NCBI GenBank assembly: GCA_002353635.1
Contig: DEKA01000030.1
Span: 195-22,984 of the forward strand
Direction of reading: 5' to 3'
DNA from: Lachnospiraceae bacterium UBA2734
Lineage (GTDB): Bacteria; Bacillota; Clostridia; Lachnospirales; Lachnospiraceae
Length of the DNA: 22,790 nt
This document shows positions 1 to 6,853 of the stretch, in pieces; within the stretch, counting starts at the first letter, position 1, and each line of letters starts with the position of its first letter. Below the pieces are notes generated by a model. It searched no databases, was not told the origin of the DNA, and saw only the letters and a program-made list of their open reading frames with translations. The position numbers and the translations under genes were made by a program.

Positions 1-220
1 GGGGCTTTTTGCACGTCAGCGCGACATGAGCGAAGGTGCGAAGCACCGAAGCAAATGCACAGCGCTTATTCGGTAATGTGCAGCAAGTTGATGAGAAGTA
101 TGCTGGCGCAGTGATCATCAGATCCTGCGTTTCCATAGCCGGCGGATCGGGGGCACCACCTTGCGCCGGGATATAAATGAATGCATAAGTTCACATGTCT
201 ATTGCAAAGGAGGCAGACGA
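1..220. other. Leader region before thiD; no gene recognised
   Basis: No credible coding frame runs through this stretch. It holds small inverted repeats, such as ggtgc-gaa-gcacc near position 36 and tgcaca/tgtgca around 56-83, and three cgaag words spaced about ten bases apart, which gives it an intergenic-repeat look. I searched it for the conserved core of a TPP riboswitch, expected before thiamine genes, and did not see it. A strong ribosome binding site for thiD ends the region. The upstream neighbour lies outside the window. Confidence 0.5.
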
Positions 221-1102
221 ATGAGAACAGCATTGACAATCGCTGGCAGTGATTCCAGCGGAGGCGCCGGCATCCAGGCAGATATCAAGACGATGATGGC
301 CAACGGCGTCTTTGCCATGAGCGCCATCACCGCGATGACTGCACAGAATACGACCGGCGTAACCGCAATCATGAACGCAACACCTGAGTTCCTCGCGGAG
401 GAAATCGATGAAGTGTTCAAGGATATCTTCCCGGATGCAGTGAAGATCGGCATGGTTTCCGAGAGCAGCCTCATTCGGGTGATCGCGCAGAAAATGAGGC
501 AGTACAAGCCGAAGTTCATCGTCGTAGATCCCGTCATGGTGGCAACGAGCGGCGCGAAGCTCATCAGCGATGACGCTGTGGAAACACTGAAGGAGGAGCT
601 CCTTCCCATCGCAACCGTTCTCACGCCCAATATTCCGGAGACGGAAGTTCTCTCCGGCATGAAGGTGACGAAGAACGAAGATATGGTGGAGGCCGCAAAG
701 AAGATCAGTGACACGTACCACTGTGCAGTCCTGTGCAAGGGCGGCCATTCACTAAATGATGCCAATGATCTTTTGTACAGAGACGGCGGATACCGGTGGT
801 TCAATGGGAAGAAGATCAACAATCCCAACACCCACGGAACAGGCTGCACGCTCTCGAGCGCTATCGCATCCAACCTTGCTAAAGGGTATGATCTCGACAC
901 ATCCGTAGAGAGAGCCAAGGAATATATCTCCGGTGCTCTTGGCGCAATGCTGGATCTCGGTCACGGGAGCGGCCCCATGAACCATGCGTTTGCGAACGTG
1001 AGCAGGTTTATGGAGGAAGCACCTGCTGCAGAGAAAGGCACACATTATTCCGGTACGACAAAATCTGCTGCTGACGGCACAGGAACGGGGGCCCGCGCAT
1101 GA
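221..1102 (+). CDS. thiD: Hydroxymethylpyrimidine / phosphomethylpyrimidine kinase
   Basis: ThiD phosphorylates 4-amino-5-hydroxymethyl-2-methylpyrimidine twice to give the pyrophosphate that joins the thiazole unit in thiamine synthesis; it is a cytosolic ribokinase-fold enzyme. The 293-residue product starts with the family signature ALTIAGSDSSGGAGIQAD, has VVDPVMVATSG in the middle, and near the C-terminus GTGCTLSSAIA, which forms the anion hole and catalytic base region of this fold. About 30 residues trail past the usual end and look unstructured. ATG at 221 is chosen because aaaggagg lies at 206-213; the frame stays open upstream to a TTG at 161 that has no such site. The stop overlaps the start of cytX, which supports a role in salvage of imported pyrimidine. 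Confidence 0.95.
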   Translation: MRTALTIAGSDSSGGAGIQADIKTMMANGVFAMSAITAMTAQNTTGVTAIMNATPEFLAEEIDEVFKDIFPDAVKIGMVSESSLIRVIAQKMRQYKPKFIVVDPVMVATSGAKLISDDAVETLKEELLPIATVLTPNIPETEVLSGMKVTKNEDMVEAAKKISDTYHCAVLCKGGHSLNDANDLLYRDGGYRWFNGKKINNPNTHGTGCTLSSAIASNLAKGYDLDTSVERAKEYISGALGAMLDLGHGSGPMNHAFANVSRFMEEAPAAEKGTHYSGTTKSAADGTGTGARA

Positions 1103-2280
1103 GGACGATGACGAATTTTCAGTCGGGGCTTGTCTGGTTCGGCGCCGGCGTCTCCATCGCGGAGATTCTGACAGGAACGTATTTTGCATCCCTCGGCTTT
1201 GTGAGAGGCCTTCTGGCCATCCTGACCGGCCATGTCATCGGCTGTGCTATGATGCTCTTTGCGGGTCTCATTGGAGGAAAGACAGGGCGCAGCGCCATGG
1301 AGACCGTCAAGATGAGTTTTGGCGGGAAAGGCGGCCTTTTCTTCGCCCTCATGAACGTGCTGCAGCTCCTCGGCTGGACCGCCATCATGATCTATGACGG
1401 CGCCGCGGCGACAGAGGAGATCTGGGGCATCGGCAGCGCGATCTGGGCTGTTGTTATCGGGGCACTGATCCTTCTCTGGATCGCAGTTGGCGTCACAAAT
1501 CTTGGCGTGATCAACAAAATTTCGATGGCTGCTCTGTTCATCCTGACGATTGTTCTGTGTGTGATCATCTTTGGACATGGCATTCCTTCCTCTGCTCCGG
1601 ACGGCACACTCTCCTTCGGCGCAGCAGTTGAGCTGGCCGTCGCCATGCCGCTGTCGTGGCTGCCGCTCATCAGCGATTACACAAGAGAGGCGAAGGAGCC
1701 GGTGAAGGCGACCTGGACAAGTGTGGTTGTCTATGGCCTCATCTCCTGCTGGATGTATGTGATCGGCATGGGTTCTGCCATTATCACCGGAGAATCGGAC
1801 ATTGCAAAGGTCATGGTGAAGGCGGGCCTTGGCATTGCAGCCCTCGTCATTCTGATTCTCTCGACTGTCACAACGACCTTTCTGGATGCCTGGTCCTGCG
1901 GCATCTCGGCGCAGTCGCTCTCTCCCAAGATCAAAGGCAGGGAGACTGCCCTGGCGGTCACCGTTGTCGGCACGATCCTCGCGATGCTCTTCAACATGGA
2001 TGACATCACGAATTTCCTCTACCTCATCGGCTCTGTCTTTGCGCCGATGATCGCCGTACAGATTGCGGACTATTTCATCCTGAAGAAAGATCATTTCTCT
2101 GAAAATATCAACGTCCGGAACGTCGTCATCTGGGTGATCGGCTTCGTTCTGTACAGGATACTGATGAAGATTGACCTGCCGCTCGGCAACACGCTGCCGG
2201 ACATGCTCATCACAACAGCGCTCTCTGTAGTTGCAGGCAAGGTGAGTCCTTCGAAGGAGAAAGAGGGAAAGAAGGAGTAA
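1099..2280 (+). CDS. cytX: CytX-type hydroxymethylpyrimidine permease (NCS1 family)
   Basis: This is a 393-residue integral membrane protein with about twelve hydrophobic segments. The N-terminal stretch WFGAGVSIAEILTGTYFA and the later MPLSWLPLISDYTR match the NCS1 nucleobase:cation symporter family, and the CytX branch is established from its association with thiamine genes. The start codon shares bases with the thiD stop (ATGA at 1099-1102), so the two are translationally coupled. The inferred job is uptake of hydroxymethylpyrimidine, which ThiD then phosphorylates. The C-terminus ends in a charged Lys/Glu tail. Cytosine or another pyrimidine remains possible as the substrate, but the thiD coupling favours the thiamine precursor. 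Confidence 0.9.
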   Translation: MRTMTNFQSGLVWFGAGVSIAEILTGTYFASLGFVRGLLAILTGHVIGCAMMLFAGLIGGKTGRSAMETVKMSFGGKGGLFFALMNVLQLLGWTAIMIYDGAAATEEIWGIGSAIWAVVIGALILLWIAVGVTNLGVINKISMAALFILTIVLCVIIFGHGIPSSAPDGTLSFGAAVELAVAMPLSWLPLISDYTREAKEPVKATWTSVVVYGLISCWMYVIGMGSAIITGESDIAKVMVKAGLGIAALVILILSTVTTTFLDAWSCGISAQSLSPKIKGRETALAVTVVGTILAMLFNMDDITNFLYLIGSVFAPMIAVQIADYFILKKDHFSENINVRNVVIWVIGFVLYRILMKIDLPLGNTLPDMLITTALSVVAGKVSPSKEKEGKKE

Positions 2281-2392
2281 CTTTATAAAAAAGAGGAATG
2301 CGAACGAAGGAGAATGTCACGACGATCGCCCGTCAGGAATAAAGACGCCCTGCAGGGAGCGTTCTCCTGAGTGCGCCTTCATGTAAAGAGAG

Positions 2393-2435
2393 AAAACTGC
2401 TGTGGGATGTATGTTGTCATCCTGCGGCAGTTTTT
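2393..2435 (+). terminator. Rho-independent terminator after thiD-cytX
   Basis: Left arm 2393-2409 pairs along its whole length with right arm 2418-2434, giving 17 pairs including three G-U, around an 8-base loop, and the run of T continues to 2435. It lies 112 bases after the cytX stop and 50 bases before the cupin start, so it closes the thiamine operon. The first in-frame ATG upstream of the cupin gene (2402) lies inside this hairpin and is not a credible start. Confidence 0.85.
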
Positions 2436-2485
2436 CTATACTGACAAAGGTGAATACCATAAGAGTTGGCAGCAGGAGGCGAGTC

Positions 2486-2974
2486 ATGGCAGCAGAGGAG
2501 AGAATCCGGCACTGGATTAAGGAACTGCATTTGGAACAGCACCCGGAAGGCGGGTGGTTCAGCGAAGTTTATACGGCAGGAGCAGAATACGGTTTGTCGA
2601 AGGACGGGAGAAACCTGGGCGGCAGCATTTATTTTCTGCTGGCAAAGGATGAGATCTCGCACCTGCATGTGATCGACTGCGACGAGATCTGGTATCATCA
2701 TGAGGGATGCGGCGTGCGGCTGTGGATCCTCGACGGAACAGGCGGGATCAGAAGTGAACTGCTCGGCTGCGGAGAGGGCATGAAGCCGATGGTGGTGATC
2801 CCGAAGGGCGTTATTTTCGGAGCGGAGAATGTTGAACCCGCATCTTACACACTGATGAGCTGCGCGACGCTGCCGAAATTTCATTACGAGGGATTCCGGC
2901 TGGTGCCGCGCAGGGAGTTGGATCAGCAATATCCAGGGGAGAAGGATTTTCTCACAAGGATGACAATAGAATGA
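2486..2974 (+). CDS. Cupin_5 (DUF985) family protein
   Basis: The product has 162 residues and spans a single small cupin domain. LHLEQHPEGGWFSEVY near the N-terminus, SIYFLLAKDEISHLHVIDCDE in the middle and CATLPKFHYEGFRLV at the end are typical of the DUF985/cupin_5 family (relatives of yeast YML079w). Family members bind small ligands or sugars in a beta barrel; the function is not established. ATG at 2486 is chosen because caggagg lies just upstream and the longer frame begins inside the thiD-cytX terminator. It appears to stand alone between that terminator and a convergent glyoxalase-like gene. I saw no clear promoter or terminator for it. Confidence 0.85.
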   Translation: MAAEERIRHWIKELHLEQHPEGGWFSEVYTAGAEYGLSKDGRNLGGSIYFLLAKDEISHLHVIDCDEIWYHHEGCGVRLWILDGTGGIRSELLGCGEGMKPMVVIPKGVIFGAENVEPASYTLMSCATLPKFHYEGFRLVPRRELDQQYPGEKDFLTRMTIE

Positions 2975-3077
2975 GATAATGCAGCAGGTGCGTCCTTTCT
3001 TCTTCCTGTGAAGAGAAATATATTATCTGCTTCGGTGAAGTTTGGAGCGCGCCTGAATTGTCCTGAGAATACCTGGT

Positions 3078-3500
3078 TTAGTATTCGATGCACCCCTCCT
3101 CCGGCTTCCAGTCGAGATAGACGGTGTCCGGATTGGCTCTGTCGGGAACGACCTCAATCCAGTACTTGTCCGGATCCAGGACGAAGTAGATGCCCATCTT
3201 GTGATTCTCAAAGCACACACAACCCATCTTTTTGTGCAGGGCGTAAGCGGCCTTCATGTCGGTTGTGGACAGAGCGAGATGGAAGGCGTCGCCGAGGTCA
3301 TAGATCTCCTTCCGATCCCAGTTCCAGGTGAGTTCGAGCTGGTGCGGCGTCTGTCCGTGATCGCCGAGGAAAACGAGCGTGAAGTCGGATCCCTCCTTGC
3401 GGCGGACCTCCTCTAGCCCGAAAGCCTCTTTATAGAAGGCAAGGCTCTTCTCCAGATTGGAGACGCTCAGGTTGTTGTGTGCGAATTTGAATGACGGCAT
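3078..3500 (-). CDS. Glyoxalase I-like VOC family protein (lactoylglutathione lyase family)
   Basis: The 140-residue product is one vicinal-oxygen-chelate protein with two beta-alpha-beta-beta-beta modules. His8, Glu56, His74 and Glu116 fall at or near the four metal-ligand positions of bacterial glyoxalase I, in the contexts FAHNNLSV, HQLELTW, FHLALST and WIEVVP. Glyoxalase I isomerises the hemithioacetal of methylglyoxal and a thiol. Clostridia often lack glutathione, so the thiol or even the reaction may differ. The start at 3500 is fixed by aaaggagg seven bases upstream; the frame extends 20 codons further without a better site. It is transcribed away from the GNAT-like gene and faces the cupin gene. 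Confidence 0.85.
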   Translation of the reverse strand: MPSFKFAHNNLSVSNLEKSLAFYKEAFGLEEVRRKEGSDFTLVFLGDHGQTPHQLELTWNWDRKEIYDLGDAFHLALSTTDMKAAYALHKKMGCVCFENHKMGIYFVLDPDKYWIEVVPDRANPDTVYLDWKPEEGCIEY

Positions 3501-3580
3501 ATGGTTACCTCCTTTTTTATTATGTCCGCCGAACAACAGGCCCTTATCCTGCTTAGTCAAAAGCCGGGAATGCGGTTTTG

Positions 3581-3603
3581 CTGAATACCTTTTATTCAGT
3601 ATA
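3581..3603 (-). promoter_or_regulatory. Candidate promoter -10 and operator of the glyoxalase-like gene
   Basis: On the minus strand a TATACT -10 lies at 3603-3598. Directly downstream and overlapping it by two bases is a perfect inverted repeat, ctgaata-N5-tattcag (3581-3599). That is where a repressor would block the start of transcription. The -35 region is poor. No cognate regulator is evident next to it. Confidence 0.4.
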
Positions 3604-3639
3604 CAAATAATCAGATAAAAAATCAGCTATCCATATGAA

Positions 3640-3668
3640 TTGAGACATCTTTTTGCACATGGTAAACT
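3640..3668 (+). promoter_or_regulatory. Candidate sigma-A promoter of the GNAT-like gene
   Basis: TTGAGA at 3640-3645 and TAAACT at 3663-3668 are separated by 17 bases. The start of transcription would be near 3675, about 40 bases before the TTG start of the gene, with ggaggg at 3701-3706 in the leader. It is divergent from the glyoxalase promoter. Confidence 0.5.
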
Positions 3669-3713
3669 GATGGCAGCAAGGCATATGAATGAAAACAGAC
3701 GGAGGGAAAAAGG

Positions 3714-4001
3714 TTGGATGATCTGACCCAATTGAACTTTAATATTTTACCGCATCGCATCTACAGCAAGGATGAATACGGGAGAGTGCTGGCAGACTGC
3801 GAGTTCCCGGAGAGGTCAAAGGGTGAGTATGTCGTGACGACAGTGTATGTCAATGACGATCTCTCCGGTATGGCACAGATCGCGGACCAGATGATGAATC
3901 TGGCACTTTCGCAGGTGCAGAAGACAGGCGGGAGATTTGTCGCTGCACAGGACCAGTATGGTGGTGACTGGCTGCGGAAGAAAGGATTGTTGACACAATA
4001 G
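3714..4001 (+). CDS. Small GNAT-like protein (YidJ/Acetyltransf_CG type), tentative
   Basis: The product has 95 residues. The pattern GRVLADCEF, then VTTVYVNDDLSG, a helix ending in TGG, and DWLRKKGL near the end resembles the short one-domain acetyltransferase-like proteins of the YidJ group. The R-G-x-G type acetyl-CoA loop is not kept: NDDLSGMAQIAD stands in its place, so acetyl-CoA binding is doubtful. The start is TTG: ggaggg lies seven bases upstream, and the ATG four bases inside is in another frame and meets a stop at once. It precedes nagA by 113 bases on the same strand without a visible terminator, so co-transcription is possible. The family call is an inference from pattern, not from a search. 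Confidence 0.6.
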   Translation: MDDLTQLNFNILPHRIYSKDEYGRVLADCEFPERSKGEYVVTTVYVNDDLSGMAQIADQMMNLALSQVQKTGGRFVAAQDQYGGDWLRKKGLLTQ

Positions 4002-4114
4002 ATGACCGCGTGCAGGCGCAATAAGTCTGCTTTAAAATTGTCGTGCATATTCAGCAACCTGTTACAAATAGCAGTATACAGCGAAGAAAAAGGACAGCGA
4101 GAGGAGATGACCTC

Positions 4115-5329
4115 ATGGTAAAAATTACAGGCGGAACGGTGTTCGGGCCGGATCTGCGGTTTCATAACAGCGAAGTTGAGATACGTGATGGTGTCTTCGG
4201 GGCAGTAAGGGATTCTGAAAATAATACTGCAGGCGGAGACGGAAGCGCCGCAGGAGATCGCTGCATCGGATTCACATCCGACGGAGATCAGGTGATCAAT
4301 GCCTCCGGCTGCTATGTCATCCCCGGCCTCATCGACATTCATTTCCACGGCGCACTCGGCTATGATGTGTGCGATGCATCCCGGAAGGCGTACGAGGAGA
4401 TCGCCAAATATGAGGCGATGAACGGCATCACGGCGATCTGCCCGGCGACGCTCACCCTTCCGGTGGAGAAGCTGGAAGAGGTGCTCCGGATCGGTGCGGA
4501 TTTCGCGCGGTCTGAACATGAGGGATCCGACCTCATCGGCTTCAACATGGAAGGCCCGTTTATCAGCCATGTCAAGAAGGGCGCACAGAATGAGGCGTAT
4601 ATCCTTCACTGCAACCCGGCTGTTGTGGAGAGATTCATGGAGGCCTCGGACGGCCTTGTGAAGATCATTGGTCTTGCACCGGAGGAAAATCCAGGGTTTG
4701 AGGACTATATTGCGGCAGTGCGTGACCGCGTGATCATCTCCCTGGCCCACACAAATGCGGACTACGAGACGGCGGTCAGGGCCTTCCGCGCAGGAGCGAG
4801 CCACGCCGTGCATCTCTACAACGCGATGACAGACATGACGCACAGGGCACCCGGCGTCGTCGGTGCCGTGTGCGACTGCGCGCATGTCAATGCGGAGATT
4901 ATCTGCGACGGCATTCATGTGCATCCCGCTGCGGTGCGGGCGGCGCTGCGCATGAACGGGAAGGACAGAATGGTGCTCATCAGCGACAGTCTTCGCTGCA
5001 CGGGCATGCCCGACGGCGAATATATGTTGGGCGGAGAGCCTGTTGTTAAGAAGGGCAGATACTGCACATTGAAGGAAGGCGGGAATCTGGCCGGCTCTGT
5101 CTCGAATGTTGCAGACTGCATGCGAAACGCGGTAAAGACGATGGATATCCCGCTGGAGACCGCTGTGCAGTGCGCGACGATCAATCCCGCACGCGCCATT
5201 CATGAGGACGCCATTTATGGATCCATCACTCCCGGCAAGAAGGCGGACGCCGTGCTCCTTAGAAAGGATGCGGACCTCACGCTGGCAGCCGTGATCAAGG
5301 ACGGCAGAGTGATCGCGGGGGAAATGTAA
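4115..5329 (+). CDS. nagA: N-acetylglucosamine-6-phosphate deacetylase
   Basis: NagA removes the acetyl group from N-acetylglucosamine-6-phosphate to give glucosamine-6-phosphate and acetate, linking amino-sugar use and cell-wall recycling with glycolysis or wall synthesis. The 404-residue protein has the amidohydrolase features in order: DIHFHG (His76, His78), EGPF (Glu146), AHTNA (His212), HLYNAMTDMTHRAPG (His233), DGIHVHP (His268) and the catalytic Asp291 in LISDSLR. A Gly/Asp/Ser-rich insertion at about residues 33-56 sits in the N-terminal small domain. The start at 4115 follows gaggag at 4101-4106; an in-frame GTG/ATG extension upstream has no good site. No nagB lies next to it. Confidence 0.95.
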   Translation: MVKITGGTVFGPDLRFHNSEVEIRDGVFGAVRDSENNTAGGDGSAAGDRCIGFTSDGDQVINASGCYVIPGLIDIHFHGALGYDVCDASRKAYEEIAKYEAMNGITAICPATLTLPVEKLEEVLRIGADFARSEHEGSDLIGFNMEGPFISHVKKGAQNEAYILHCNPAVVERFMEASDGLVKIIGLAPEENPGFEDYIAAVRDRVIISLAHTNADYETAVRAFRAGASHAVHLYNAMTDMTHRAPGVVGAVCDCAHVNAEIICDGIHVHPAAVRAALRMNGKDRMVLISDSLRCTGMPDGEYMLGGEPVVKKGRYCTLKEGGNLAGSVSNVADCMRNAVKTMDIPLETAVQCATINPARAIHEDAIYGSITPGKKADAVLLRKDADLTLAAVIKDGRVIAGEM

Positions 5330-5454
5330 ATGTCAGGGCAATGAGGTGACATGACTTCATATGCATGATAAAAGACTGCAGCTATGCCGCTTCTTCTTGT
5401 GCAGATGCGGAGAGATAAAAGGTTTTTGTGCCGCAAATCCGGCATAATTGCGCC

Positions 5455-5483
5455 TGTACAGCCGCGCGGCGGTGTACTAGAAT
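5455..5483 (+). promoter_or_regulatory. Candidate promoter of ddl
   Basis: TGTACA at 5455-5460 and TAGAAT at 5478-5483 are 17 bases apart. The spacer starts with the perfect palindrome gccgcgcggc (5461-5470). The transcript would start near 5490, about 38 bases before the ddl start codon. Confidence 0.4.
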
Positions 5484-5527
5484 AGGGGAGTTGTGGCCGG
5501 TTAAAAGGCGGAAAGGTGTTATCCAGA

Positions 5528-6592
5528 ATGAAAATAGTTGTATTATGCGGGGGCCTCAGCACGGAGAGAAAGATCTCTTTTTCATCAAGCACAAAGATCT
5601 GTGCGGCCCTGCGCGCAAAGGGACATAAAGCTGTACTCGTGGATCTGTTCATGGGGCTCGAGGATATGGGAGAGGATGTGCTGGCCAACCCTGCCATGCT
5701 CTTTGACCATCTGCCGGAGCTGAGGTCCGTCGAATTCGACGGCAAGGCACCGGACCTCGATGCAGTCCGCGCCTCGAGAAAATTCAGGAGCCCCTCGATT
5801 TTTGGACGGGGCGTTCTCGAGATCTGCAGTGCGGCGGACATTGTTTTCATTGGTCTTCACGGGCTCAACGGAGAGGACGGAAGAGTGCAGGCTGCCTTTG
5901 ATCTGATGGGCATCCCCTACACGGGCTCCGGTTACCTCGGTGCAGGCATCGGCATGGACAAGATCATGACGAAGGAGCTGGTTCGCCCGCAGGGCGTCTG
6001 CACACCTGACTGGCACAGCTATCACGGCGCCACCGAGGAAGATATCCCGCGCATGTGTGCGGAGAACCCTGTTCCCTGCGTCGACAAGACTCCTACCGGC
6101 GGCTCCACAGTCGGCGTATATATCATCAAAGAGGAAAAGGACCTCGCTCCCGCGATTAAGGAATGCCTGCAGTACGGCTCTGATGTTCTCATCGAGCAGT
6201 TCATCGAGGGAAGGGAGTTCACGAACGCCGTTCTCATGGACCGCGCGCTTCCCTGCGTTGAGATCGTACCGAAGAAGGGCGGCTACGATTATCAGAACAA
6301 GTACCAGGCAGGTGCCACAGAGGAGATCTGCCCCGGAAGAGTCGATGCGGCCCTTGCGCAGAAGATGGGGGAGATGGCGCTCACCGTGCACAGAGTTCTC
6401 GGTCTTCGCACCTATTCGAGATCGGATTTTATCATCGATAAGAATGACAATATCTATTTTCTCGAGGTCAACACACTGCCCGGCATGACACCCACATCTC
6501 TTGTTCCGCAGGAGGCTGCCGCCGTCGGCATCTCCTACGAGGATCTGTGTGAGCAGATTGTGATGGACGGATTGAAGAACTGCGGAAAATAA
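5528..6592 (+). CDS. ddl: D-alanine--D-alanine ligase
   Basis: Ddl joins two D-alanines with ATP; the dipeptide is added to the peptidoglycan precursor by MurF, encoded next. The protein has 354 residues, the usual Gram-positive length, with ATP-grasp signatures GLHGLNGEDGRVQ, VLIEQFIEGREF and YFLEVNTLPGMTPTS. The catalytic triad known from E. coli DdlB (Glu15, Ser150, Tyr216) is present as the Glu of STER, the Ser of GGSTVG and the final Tyr of YDYQNKY; this Tyr is typical of D-Ala-D-Ala rather than D-lactate ligases. The N-terminal motif reads ERKISFSSS instead of the common EREVSLRSG. ATG at 5528 follows aaaggtg by nine bases; a GTG four codons earlier overlaps that site. Confidence 0.93.
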   Translation: MKIVVLCGGLSTERKISFSSSTKICAALRAKGHKAVLVDLFMGLEDMGEDVLANPAMLFDHLPELRSVEFDGKAPDLDAVRASRKFRSPSIFGRGVLEICSAADIVFIGLHGLNGEDGRVQAAFDLMGIPYTGSGYLGAGIGMDKIMTKELVRPQGVCTPDWHSYHGATEEDIPRMCAENPVPCVDKTPTGGSTVGVYIIKEEKDLAPAIKECLQYGSDVLIEQFIEGREFTNAVLMDRALPCVEIVPKKGGYDYQNKYQAGATEEICPGRVDAALAQKMGEMALTVHRVLGLRTYSRSDFIIDKNDNIYFLEVNTLPGMTPTSLVPQEAAAVGISYEDLCEQIVMDGLKNCGK

Positions 6593-6667
6593 TACGGTGC
6601 CTGTACAGACTTCGGTATATTCCGGAATTCGTTTTTATGAGATACTATTCAGGTACATAAACTGACA

Positions 6668-6719
6668 GCGGCTGTGTACAGAGACGCGTTTCGTCTGCTG
6701 TGCGCGGCCGCCTGTTTTT
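6668..6719 (+). terminator. Rho-independent terminator after ddl
   Basis: Left arm 6668-6686 pairs with right arm 6692-6711 around the loop cgttt, with three G-U pairs and one bulged base, and five T follow at 6715-6719. It separates ddl from murF, so murF needs its own promoter. A perfect TTGACA at 6776-6781 is a possible -35, but I could not find a convincing -10 at the right distance. Confidence 0.85.
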
Positions 6720-6853
6720 ACTGTAATGATAAGGCGCAGACAGCTGAGCACAGCTGGCAGTTATGCCGCATCAATTTGACACGGATTGCAGCCGGAAATT
6801 CATACACTGCAAGCGCACGGCAATGCGGCATTGAACAGATATTGGAGGTTTGC

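Noticed and set aside
30..40. The 11-base word gcgaaggtgcg repeated at 20717-20727
   Set aside because: Many exact 11-base matches are expected by chance in a window this long, and the flanks do not match.
1045..2094. A 349-codon minus-strand frame opposite cytX
   Set aside because: A highly charged, His/Asp-rich translation, the expected complement of a hydrophobic membrane protein gene.
2402..2485. An N-terminal extension of the cupin protein
   Set aside because: Its ATG lies inside the terminator hairpin, whereas 2486 has a good ribosome binding site and the normal family N-terminus.
4022..4085. A separate nagA promoter (ttgtcg with tacaaa or tataca)
   Set aside because: The spacings are wrong and the matches weak; co-transcription with the preceding gene is equally likely.
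3761..5203. A 480-codon minus-strand frame opposite the GNAT-like gene and nagA
   Set aside because: The translation is rich in His, Arg and Cys without domain features; it is the shadow of nagA codon bias.
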